64,000 nt of DNA. It comes from Bacillus sp. SM2101. Lineage in GTDB: Bacteria; Bacillota; Bacilli; Bacillales; SM2101. Both the position numbers and the translations under genes were made by a program. Each line of letters opens with the position of its first letter. The stretch's first letter is position 1. The DNA lies in assembly GCF_018588585.1 (NCBI RefSeq), contig NZ_JAEUFG010000012.1:62001-126000 (forward strand), written 5' to 3'. Positions 8,232 to 15,990 of the stretch are shown in pieces. The notes below the pieces were generated by a model. The model was not told where the DNA came from. It saw only the letters and a program-made list of their open reading frames with translations, and made no database searches.

Positions 8232-9665
8232 ATGCAAGGAGATTTGTTCAACGTCCATAGTCCAACTGTTTATGACAAAATCCTTGAAGAAGTAAAAAAA
8301 AGCATTGGTGTCTATTTTCGTGTTAGTGGTAGTTCACAATCAATCAAACTACAGGAGAAGAAGGCTAAAAACTGGGTTGAGGAAAATGGTTACTCCTGGT
8401 ACGAGGATATTGAAAAATTCAATGAAAATGTGTTGTCGGCTAACCAAGTCACGATGGAAAACCGTCCTGAACTTATGAGACTTCTAAAATCGATAGAATC
8501 TGGTCAGATTAAGGTTTTGATTATCTTTGCCCGTGACCGGTTGGCTCGTAACTACTATGAGTATATGGAAATTGTAACTTTGATTTTAAAATACAAGGTT
8601 AAAGTAATAATAGTAGGTGAAATGGCACGATTTAGTTATAACTTTCTCACGGAAGGTGTTCATGGAATTCAAATACAACAAGATGGAACAAACATAGCAT
8701 CTCGAATTAAAACCGTTCAAAATCTCTATCCAGAAAAAAAATTCGGTTTCATAAATGACAAGGATAATAGAAAGTATTTAATTAATGAAAAATATCATTT
8801 CGGTATTCTAACATTCTTTCAAGAAGTGTCATATACGGATTCATTTGAGGAACTATCAAAGCTTTTAACAGAGTTTAAAAGTAAGTATAAACGTAAATCT
8901 GTAGAAGAATGCTGGAAATTGTTAATAACTCCCTTTTATGCTGGTTATGATTATAAAAATGGTAACTACTTTCAATTACCTTATATAGTACCAATCGTAT
9001 CTCTTGAACTATATAAAAAAGTTCAAAATGTGTTGGTCTATTATGAAACAGACTTTATAAAAGAAATTAGAATGAGAGAACAAGAAGCATTCTTTCATCC
9101 AACTTGCGGTATATGTTATGAAAAAATGGTACATAGAAAAGGGAAAGTAGGTGGCTTACCAGCTTCTTATTACTGTAAAAGTCACAAAAGCGATGGTATT
9201 TCGGTTCAAGAGTTAAACAAAGAAATAGTTGAAATTATGATCAGAATAGTCAACAACCTATCACAAGAAAAAATAAATAAGTTGGCCTTATTCTCAATAA
9301 AAAAAGCTATTAGAGTTTTAAAAGAAAAGAAAGAACAACTGAATGAAAAGATGAAGATGGTTAGAAGCAATTTTTTTTCTAGAAGCAAGAGTACTCATAG
9401 AAATCCTGTTGAGTTAATTAACCAAATGAATGAACTTAAACAAGAACAGGAATTTATTCAACGACAAATAGAGGATCTTAATTACACTAAAACAGTACTT
9501 CGTGATATTGAGAAAATAATTAAACAAAAGCTATTTTACAAAATTAAAACTGATGAAATCTATATTTTTCTCTCATTCTTTTTAGAAGATATTAGAATAA
9601 GTAAAAAATTAATCGAATTTAAGGTTTATTTCACTGAGTTGATGGAGGGTAAGATTAATGCATAA
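8232..9665 (+). CDS. Large serine recombinase (first of a pair)
   Basis: This 477-residue site-specific recombinase has an N-terminal resolvase domain containing the catalytic serine in YFRVSGSS (about residues 33-40) and the arginine motif FARDRLARN (about 98-106). A recombinase DNA-binding region follows, then a zinc-ribbon-like C-x2-C...C-x2-H segment (about 294-318, CGIC ... CKSH) and a coiled-coil tail (about 330-420). Large serine recombinases integrate or excise elements at short att sites. The resolvase domain is more diverged than usual, with an insertion after the serine helix, but the key residues are present. Its 3' end overlaps the second recombinase by 8 nt, so the two are probably co-produced, as in ccrAB-type pairs. 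Confidence 0.88.
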   Translation: MQGDLFNVHSPTVYDKILEEVKKSIGVYFRVSGSSQSIKLQEKKAKNWVEENGYSWYEDIEKFNENVLSANQVTMENRPELMRLLKSIESGQIKVLIIFARDRLARNYYEYMEIVTLILKYKVKVIIVGEMARFSYNFLTEGVHGIQIQQDGTNIASRIKTVQNLYPEKKFGFINDKDNRKYLINEKYHFGILTFFQEVSYTDSFEELSKLLTEFKSKYKRKSVEECWKLLITPFYAGYDYKNGNYFQLPYIVPIVSLELYKKVQNVLVYYETDFIKEIRMREQEAFFHPTCGICYEKMVHRKGKVGGLPASYYCKSHKSDGISVQELNKEIVEIMIRIVNNLSQEKINKLALFSIKKAIRVLKEKKEQLNEKMKMVRSNFFSRSKSTHRNPVELINQMNELKQEQEFIQRQIEDLNYTKTVLRDIEKIIKQKLFYKIKTDEIYIFLSFFLEDIRISKKLIEFKVYFTELMEGKINA

Positions 9666-11301
9666 AAATGAAAAAAATAGCGTAACCGAACCAAATATTT
9701 CAATCTTGACTATGAAGATTGAAGAGATTATTACACAAACTGTTCAGAATCGAAAGTTCCCGTTAGAGTTTTATCTGGTATCAGGGATTTATCTTCCCTC
9801 ATTAAAACCTGCAATCGGTTATATAAGGTATTCAAGCTTGAGGCAGAAAGATAAGTACAGTGTTGATATACAGAAGCAAGAAATTTTGCAGCGAGCTAAA
9901 GAAGAGGGGTACTATATCCAATTATGGTGTGTCGATGAAGCAGTTTCTGCTACTCACAACCGTGCTATTGATCGTCCCTGGATGCAAGTCTTATATCAAA
10001 CTGCATTATTAGATGAATTCAAAGGAGCTATCTTCTTTTATGATGACTCAAGGGTTAGCCGTCAAACTTCAGATTTTGTTCTTCAAGTCTATAAACCGTT
10101 GCTAATGTTGAAACCATACTTGAAGTTTTATTGTAGTGATTATTCTGGAGTATGGGATCCAGATGATGTGTTAACGCAGATTCGATCATTAATAAACAGT
10201 CACAAATCTGAGGAGCTAAGAAATAAGACATTAGCATATCAAGGTACAACTCTTAATTTGAAACAAAGGCCAGCATCTCATCTTCCCTATGGTTATGTAA
10301 AAGGTACTGAAAGTGATCCGAAAATTGATGTTTCAAATGGACAAGCTTATGTAGTTTTTTTAATCTATTACTTATCAAGCTGGGGTTACTCAAATAAGAT
10401 AATCTCACAATTACTTAACACTTGTAAGATACTATCTCCCAAAGGGAAAAAGTGGACTCAAGGAACTATTGATAAAATTTTGCATAATCAATTCTATTTA
10501 GGACATACGAGTTGGAATGTAAGAGAAAGCAGAACTAATAGTAAAAGAAAACCAATTGATCAGTTTGAATTATTCCCTGGTACTCATACTGGTATTATCC
10601 CGGAATACCTTGGAGTACTAGTAAATCAAGTTAGAAACTTTAAGTCACAGTATGGTCAAAAGATGGAGACACCTTTTGTACTTAAGGATTTATTAAAATG
10701 TGTTCAGTGTAATTGTTTGCTTGAAGCCAAAAATACCACGTCAGGAAAAAGTAATTCCAATAGACGTGTGTATCGGTGCAACTCATGTAATGAGTTCATA
10801 AGAATCGAAATAATCCATGAGTTTACTTTCCAACAGATATTTAGTTATTTAAGAATCAATCAGAATCAGATGATTGAAAGTTCTAAAAAGCTATTAGCTA
10901 AGTGGAAAGAAAACTTAAAAAAACAATCCAATGAAATTGACCGGGATAAAGAATATGTCATTTATTTGGAAAGAACTTTTGATTATGAGTTAATTGGTCA
11001 CGAAAAAGAGTTAAAGCAGCAAGCAAATTATATGCTCTCTGAATTACAGTCTATTAAAGTGAAAATCATTTATTTAGATGAGCAACTTGACATCTTGTTG
11101 GAAAATGAAAATCTCGAAAAATTATTTAATAATTTTTTTGAATGCAAGCAAGAGTCTTTAAGTTTGACTGAATTACGTTGCTTCACATTACATTTTATAA
11201 ATGAAATCAAATACGACTTTAAAGCTAAAAAGTCTGCAATTGAATTCAGCAGAACTCCATTTCTCACCCAAGAAGTATGGGGAAAGTTAACATCCAACTA
11301 G
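9658..11301 (+). CDS. Large serine recombinase (second of a pair)
   Basis: The 547-residue protein has an N-terminal extension of about 55 residues. The resolvase domain follows, with IGYIRYSSLRQ carrying the catalytic serine, VDIQKQEIL, and FYDDSRVSR. A recombinase domain ends in WTQGTIDKILHNQFYLG, the typical end of that module. A four-cysteine zinc ribbon (CVQC ... CNSC, about 347-378) and a coiled coil follow. It overlaps the upstream recombinase by 8 nt. Tandem serine recombinases of about 450-480 and 540-550 residues resemble the ccrA/ccrB layout of SCC cassettes in size and order, but I cannot claim direct orthology. Confidence 0.9.
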   Translation: MHKNEKNSVTEPNISILTMKIEEIITQTVQNRKFPLEFYLVSGIYLPSLKPAIGYIRYSSLRQKDKYSVDIQKQEILQRAKEEGYYIQLWCVDEAVSATHNRAIDRPWMQVLYQTALLDEFKGAIFFYDDSRVSRQTSDFVLQVYKPLLMLKPYLKFYCSDYSGVWDPDDVLTQIRSLINSHKSEELRNKTLAYQGTTLNLKQRPASHLPYGYVKGTESDPKIDVSNGQAYVVFLIYYLSSWGYSNKIISQLLNTCKILSPKGKKWTQGTIDKILHNQFYLGHTSWNVRESRTNSKRKPIDQFELFPGTHTGIIPEYLGVLVNQVRNFKSQYGQKMETPFVLKDLLKCVQCNCLLEAKNTTSGKSNSNRRVYRCNSCNEFIRIEIIHEFTFQQIFSYLRINQNQMIESSKKLLAKWKENLKKQSNEIDRDKEYVIYLERTFDYELIGHEKELKQQANYMLSELQSIKVKIIYLDEQLDILLENENLEKLFNNFFECKQESLSLTELRCFTLHFINEIKYDFKAKKSAIEFSRTPFLTQEVWGKLTSN

Positions 11302-11304
11302 CTA

Positions 11305-11515
11305 TTGTTGAATAACCGCATGAAGTATAGATACTGTAGACAAATGACCGTATTATCCTTAAAAATAAGTTGAACATTAAATAATTGATTCTAAGAAAGC
11401 CTTGCCATCAAAGCTTTTTTAGAAAAAAGGTGCGGTTGTTTGGGTGTCTTATGATCATAAGATATTCAATTAACCGCGTGCTTGTTAAGCATTGTAGACA
11501 AATAACCGCATTTTT
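11305..11515. repeat. Direct repeat pair with AATAACCGC motifs
   Basis: Two related blocks of about 48 bp at 11305-11352 and 11463-11510 are offset by exactly 158 bp and share TAACCGC...GTAGACAAATRACCG. Within and around them AATAACCGC-like motifs occur at 11311, 11343, 11470 and 11501. An inverted version (GCGGTTGTTT) lies at 11432-11441, and a further copy at 11979. They sit in the 740-bp gap right after the paired recombinases. Recombinase binding or crossover sites, or regulatory iterons, are possible. Confidence 0.6.
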
Positions 11516-11906
11516 AAACAAGAAAGTTATAAACTCTTTCTGTAAAGTATCATGTCATAGGGCCTTAAAGGAGAAAATGAATTTTTGGTAGTTTGTATAA
11601 ACTGAGTTGGCTTAAAATCTTATCATCTGTTAAAAAAGTCTTAAACCAAAAAATTTATTCTGCTTCAATAGCTACAACAATAAATATAAAATATATAGAG
11701 GGACGAAAGGTACAGAATATATAATGAAGAAAGAAAAATAGGGAAAGCTGATGGAACACTAATCCAAAAAGATTTATACACTCTAGAGTGTTAGGAAATT
11801 TATAGAAATAACTTGAAAATAAGGTACTGTTATATTAGCTTACTTATTGGTTTAAAACAGAGTCTTGCAAAATTTAATATGGAGTAATCGCTTATAAATT
11901 GCGCGG

Positions 11907-11971
11907 AAGCACCGCTAGCAAATCTGTTGAAGAAATTCCTTTTCTTTGACTAGTGTTAGTTGTGCTTTTTT
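11907..11971 (+). terminator. Hairpin with T tail upstream of second recombinase operon
   Basis: AAGCAC..CTA pairs with TAG..GTGCTT over a long loop and is followed by six Ts. It may terminate the first recombinase operon or attenuate the next gene, whose start is 72 nt downstream. Its outer stem matches the hairpin at 7481. Confidence 0.5.
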
Positions 11972-12042
11972 ATTTATTAATAACCGCTGAGTTATAAACT
12001 TCATTCTTTATTATCAATATAATTTAAATAGAGGTGCTACTC

Positions 12043-12219
12043 ATGAAGAAGAACTTACAAGTTGATTACAATCAACATTATAAAACAACTTTGGTAGTAG
12101 ATAGAGATATAGAAAAGATTAAGGCATCCGAATTTAAATACTACTTTTCAGAATTAATAATTAAATATTCGTACCAGTTAGCAACGAATCTAAAAAGTAA
12201 AAGTGAGGAATCCAATTAA
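12043..12219 (+). CDS. Small protein preceding recombinase, 58 residues
   Basis: ATG 12043 is chosen because GAGGTG lies 7 nt upstream. A longer frame would start at a GTG inside that Shine-Dalgarno. The product is MKKNLQVDYNQHYKTTL... to SKSEESN, with no recognised domain. The stop overlaps the recombinase start (TAATG), giving tight coupling. It mirrors the small ORF before the other recombinase pair in position and size but shows no clear sequence similarity. Confidence 0.6.
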   Translation: MKKNLQVDYNQHYKTTLVVDRDIEKIKASEFKYYFSELIIKYSYQLATNLKSKSEESN

Positions 12220-13709
12220 TGAGAAAAAAAAGAGGAGTTGGATATACAAGGATAAGTCCAAGATCAGAGAAAGACATTGGAAACACTTCTTTGGAAAAAC
12301 AAGAGGATGAGATAACTAATTATTGCAAAAAAAACAATATAGAACTAGTAGATGTTTACTGCGATGATTTAAAATCAGGTAGTTCATTTAAAGGTAGAGA
12401 TAATTTTATTGAAATGTATAACCGAATATTAAGAGAAGAAGAGGAAATAGATTATATAATTGTCTATAAGCAAGACAGACTATCTCGAGATTCGTTAGAT
12501 ACATTGTATTTTATGAAGCAACTAAACGCAATTGACAAACATATCATATCAATAGCCGATAGCATAAATACAGAGGATCCTACAGCCAAAATACTTGTTC
12601 ATGTTTTGTCATTAGTTGCCGAGCTCGAAAGAGAGTTTATCTCGTTCCGAACGAATTCAGGAATGGAGAAAAGAGCTGAAAATGGAGAGTTTTTAGGTGG
12701 GAAGATTTATGGATATGAAGTTATAAATAAAAAGTTATCAATACTCCCTGACGAGTCCAAAGTTATAAAATATATTTTTAAAAAGTGTGCCTTAGAAAAA
12801 TGGGGATATAAAAAGATTGCTGCAAACCTTAATCTGCAACATATTAAGACTAAAAAAGGAAAAGAATGGACAAGTAATGCTGTTAAAACAATCCTTCAGA
12901 ATCAGATTTATATTGGGAATATAAAATGGAGGAATAAATATACCAAAGGGCAACATACTCCAATTATTGAAAAATCTCTGTGGGACGAAGCAATGAAAGT
13001 TATGAAAGCAAGAAGTTTTAAACCACAAAAAATTCATCCAGGATCTTACCCTCTGGTAGGCTTACTTAAATGTCCTCAATGCAAGGGGAGTATGGTACAG
13101 GGAAACAGTAGTCAAAAATACAAATATTACCAATGCAATAAAAATAAATGTAGTGGTAGCAGTGTGTGTTCTTCCAATCTCGTTAAAAAGGAGTACGCTG
13201 AAGAATTTGTACTCCAAGATTTTTTACATCGTCTTAAGGAAAAAGTTTCTCCGTCAGTTATTTATTCTGTTACACAGTCCATTTTAGACTATGAGTTAAA
13301 TCCTTTGGAGAATGAAGCTAGAAATCTAAGTAAACTAATAGAAACGCTAGAAAGAGAGATGATAAAAATAATGGAACATTCTAGTGATCCATCTCTTAAT
13401 TTAGATGTTGATATGATAAAATCTCACTTAGCAACAAAACAAGATGATATAAACAAAATAAAATACGTTCTTGCTGACATTAATAAGAAAATAAATTTGA
13501 AACAAAATAAATCAATAAAGGACATTATAGAATTTTCTATTAATAACTTTGAAGATTTTTACTATACAATATCCGATGATGAAAAGAAGGTTTTTTTTCA
13601 TTCTGTAATTAATGAAATTCATGTAACCCCTGGGGATACAACAAGGGATCGTCGAATAAAGGATATTAACTATCATTTTGATTTGGAAGACCTAAATGTC
13701 TTAATCTAA
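12219..13709 (+). CDS. Large serine recombinase
   Basis: This 496-residue classical large serine recombinase has the catalytic serine in GYTRISPRSE, the usual SLEKQ helix, and YKQDRLSRD with the active-site arginines. AELEREFISFRT begins the E-helix and KTILQNQIYIGNIKWR ends the recombinase domain. The zinc ribbon is LLKCPQCKGSM...YYQCNKNKCSG. A long coiled coil (about 355-430) is the part that controls integration versus excision in phage integrases. All expected motifs are present, so it should be active. It is preceded by a coupled small ORF and followed by a terminator. Together with the pair at 8.2-11.3 kb it marks this region as a recombination hot spot. Confidence 0.93.
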   Translation: MRKKRGVGYTRISPRSEKDIGNTSLEKQEDEITNYCKKNNIELVDVYCDDLKSGSSFKGRDNFIEMYNRILREEEEIDYIIVYKQDRLSRDSLDTLYFMKQLNAIDKHIISIADSINTEDPTAKILVHVLSLVAELEREFISFRTNSGMEKRAENGEFLGGKIYGYEVINKKLSILPDESKVIKYIFKKCALEKWGYKKIAANLNLQHIKTKKGKEWTSNAVKTILQNQIYIGNIKWRNKYTKGQHTPIIEKSLWDEAMKVMKARSFKPQKIHPGSYPLVGLLKCPQCKGSMVQGNSSQKYKYYQCNKNKCSGSSVCSSNLVKKEYAEEFVLQDFLHRLKEKVSPSVIYSVTQSILDYELNPLENEARNLSKLIETLEREMIKIMEHSSDPSLNLDVDMIKSHLATKQDDINKIKYVLADINKKINLKQNKSIKDIIEFSINNFEDFYYTISDDEKKVFFHSVINEIHVTPGDTTRDRRIKDINYHFDLEDLNVLI

Positions 13710-13720
13710 ATTATTTTAAA

Positions 13721-13770
13721 AAGGGTTTGTCTAAAGTCGATGTTTGACTTATTGGACAGCCCTTCTTTTC
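13721..13770 (+). terminator. Terminator of the third recombinase gene
   Basis: AAGGGTTTGTC..AAGTC pairs with GACTT..GGACAGCCCTT and is followed by a CTTTTC tail, 12 nt after the stop codon. Confidence 0.7.
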
Positions 13771-14193
13771 GCTTGTGAATTTAATAGCTATAAAGAATAT
13801 GAGTTATAAGCACAAAAAATTGAGGTTAAAAGAAGTTATTTTTCAAAGTAACCTATCTCTTAGTAGTAGAGTGTGCCCATAATTAAATTTAAGATAGAGA
13901 CTACTTATATAACGTTAAAGAAATTGTCTGACATGGACGGGTATTTTTTACTTGGTGTTGTATGGGTAGTAGCTATTTATGTTATGCGCTAAATGAATCA
14001 TACTCATTGAAATAGTAAATGGACATTGCCGTGCAAGTAAGTACTGTGCCAAAAATAACTTTATTAATTATGAAATAATTAGAAATTAAGTTACCAAGTA
14101 TTAAGAAGAAATAAAGATTTCGAGAAGCTCGTTTTTTTGAGAAAGGCTCATACTTTGGCAATGAAGGAAACAGGACTTGAAGAACAAATATAA
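13771..14193. other. Gap with decayed coding traces
   Basis: No intact gene is present. A plus-strand frame near 13935-13992 reads MDGYFLLGVVWVVAIYVMR, like a membrane-protein tail. Another near 14110-14190 reads LRKAHTLAMKETGLEEQI. Both end in stops and lack starts. They look like fragments of lost genes. Confidence 0.3.
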
Positions 14194-14361
14194 TTAGAAG
14201 TATTGAAGCAAGTAGACTGTTATGTAATGTTTAAGGATTTTTATTTGTACGTCATCACCGAGAGCCATCATATAGGCTTTTATTGTTTCAAACCTATCGG
14301 TTAATTCCGTGTTAGCTTGCTCTAAGTAATTAGATACAGTTTTTACCAGTTTGTGAAGGTG
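14194..14361 (-). pseudogene. DUF5655-like C-terminal fragment
   Basis: The minus strand reads HKLVKTVSNYLEQ... then AYMMALGDDVQIKILKHYI before a stop at 14194. The LGDDVQ.K.LK.YI pattern is characteristic of the DUF5655 domain, often attached to restriction-associated proteins. Only about 55 residues remain, and they abut the IS3 remnant, so the parent gene was deleted or disrupted. Confidence 0.45.
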
Positions 14362-14665
14362 TAAGCTCCCGTTTTAAGATTCTGCCAGATGACATCTTCC
14401 TCGAATCTGAAAGCACGGTTAACCCATTCATCTCATAAACTTTCCTCCACGTATAAGCCGATTTTTCAAATTGTTTTATCCTTATAACAACCATATGGAA
14501 GCCGAGCTCTATTAAAATTTGCCGAGTCGGTTTTACCGGCTAGATTTTCATCCATAAATCTATTCTTATAGTCATCAGTATAGGTAATCGCTTTCTTACT
14601 GACACGTTGTATATTTGCTGTTGAAGTGATTTTTTCTCGTTTGCTGAAAATGTTATTTTACTCAT
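14345..14665 (-). pseudogene. Frameshifted IS3-type helix-turn-helix helper ORF
   Basis: Starting at ATG 14665 the minus strand gives MSKITFSANEKKSLQQ. Other frames then give RVSKKAITYTDDYKNRFM, SAYTWRKVYEMNGL and SGRILKRELTPS in the right order. This matches the HTH helper protein of IS3-like elements (start, ITYTDDYK, YRWRK, GLxxR, GRP..ELT). At least two frameshifts and stops break it, and no orfB (DDE) part or inverted ends were found. Confidence 0.5.
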
Positions 14666-14702
14666 GTTGTCTCCTAATCCCTATATAATTAAATTTAAGT
14701 AT

Positions 14703-14734
14703 AAAAAATACCTGTAGATAAAACAGTATTTTTT
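14703..14734. terminator. Bidirectional-looking hairpin
   Basis: AAAAAATACCTG pairs with CAGTATTTTTT with one bulged C. It has A and T runs on both sides, so it could stop transcription in either direction. Confidence 0.5.
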
Positions 14735-14972
14735 CAAGTGTCTTAACTACTGGTACCATATTAACAGAGCGTTAGGGGATCCCTTTAATATTTAAAAGGA
14801 ATTTTACAAACTTTGTCGAAGTATGCTTAAGTATATTTATGTTTTATTAAGATTATCTTACATCAATTATATGAACAGTACCTAAGATATAAAGTCTTCG
14901 TATGAATGTATTTTAGTGTTTATGTATGAATTGGTAAAGTCAAGATGCAGATAAATTAGGGGATTAGTTTTA

Positions 14973-15176
14973 GTGGAAAATAATGAAAACTATTTATATT
15001 AAGAAGCATGCAATTTGAAGGAAATTGCAAGGGCTGATAAAAGTAATACCGAAACATATGTTGAAGCGGCTAGTACTTTTAATAAAGCAACTGTAGTTTT
15101 ATTACAAGAAGTTGAAATGGAAGAAGAAATTAAAGACCAATTAATTTGCCGTGTGGTATCGATATTTTTACTTTGA
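14973..15176 (+). pseudogene. Broken ORF upstream of the ATPase pair
   Basis: The frame GTG 14973 to TGA 15176 reads MENNENYLY, a TAA stop at 15000, then EACNLKEIARADKSNTETYVE and continues to CRVVSIFLL. It is helical and unrecognised, with no good ribosome binding site. It could be the decayed first gene of the following module. Confidence 0.3.
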
Positions 15177-15303
15177 TAATTAGTACTGAAAGACAAGATG
15201 TTTCCTCATATAAATAATGAGAACTGGAAGCAATTTTACATGATTCATTATATCTATTGTAAATTAATGTATAATAATAAATTATGTTTAGGGGGTAGTA
15301 ATA

Positions 15304-15990
15304 GTGTCCTATACAAAAAAAGCCTATGAGGATAACATAATAAAAAATGTACAACAAATTAATAAAACGACAATTAATGATAACGACATCACTCCATTAC
15401 TTAATCTAATAGATAATACATTGGATATTTTAGAAGGAATACACAAGAGGGATTTAGTTATTGGTGAATTATGGAATGAAATAGCTTCAGATATTATTTC
15501 ATGCGTCAACTCATCAACATCAGGATTTTACAGACAAGGAATTATTACCCTTAGAAGTGTGTTAGAATTAGGGTGTATGTCGTTCTTTTATACTGACCAT
15601 AAAGTAGAATTCCATTTATTTAAGGCTCATGATGCAAAGGCTGATAAATATGTTAGTACACTTATAAGAGATTATGATTTCTACAATACAAACTATATTC
15701 ATTCTTTTTACAGTAATATCGAGGTAATTCAAACTAAGAATAATTCTGTAAGTAATTTTTTAAATAAAACATACAAGGATTTAAGTGATGTAGTACATGG
15801 AAGATACAAAACGCTTACAAAAAAGAGCACATTGAAGATTGAATACAACAAGGAGCAGTTTAACTTCTTTAAAGATAAATTTATTTCCGTTCTAAGTATT
15901 CTCGCAACAATGTACATTCTTCGATTTCATGATATGGAAAATAAAAGTTTAATTACTTTAGCAAATAAATCAGGGACGGTGAGATTATGA
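15304..15990 (+). CDS. Helical protein, HEPN/DUF5677-like, partner of ATPase
   Basis: The product is 228 residues and mostly helical, with no signal peptide. The core RQGIITLRSVLELG (about 77-90) followed by TYKDLSDVVHGRY (about 155-167) and a final hydrophobic helix resembles DUF5677/HEPN-like proteins. In these a conserved Arg-Glu helix pairs with a His in a later helix. HEPN proteins are often RNases in defence or toxin systems. This assignment is by pattern only. The GTG start follows GGGGG at 8 nt. The stop overlaps the ATPase start (ATGA), a strong sign the two proteins work together. Confidence 0.75.
   Translation: MSYTKKAYEDNIIKNVQQINKTTINDNDITPLLNLIDNTLDILEGIHKRDLVIGELWNEIASDIISCVNSSTSGFYRQGIITLRSVLELGCMSFFYTDHKVEFHLFKAHDAKADKYVSTLIRDYDFYNTNYIHSFYSNIEVIQTKNNSVSNFLNKTYKDLSDVVHGRYKTLTKKSTLKIEYNKEQFNFFKDKFISVLSILATMYILRFHDMENKSLITLANKSGTVRL

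Noticed and set aside
8232-11301. True SCCmec-type ccrA/ccrB genes
   Set aside because: Size and order are similar, but sequence motifs beyond the generic serine-recombinase core do not let me assign them to the ccr families.
11385-11591. 68-residue ORF in the recombinase gap
   Set aside because: It overlaps the repeat array, has no ribosome binding site and looks like a chance frame.
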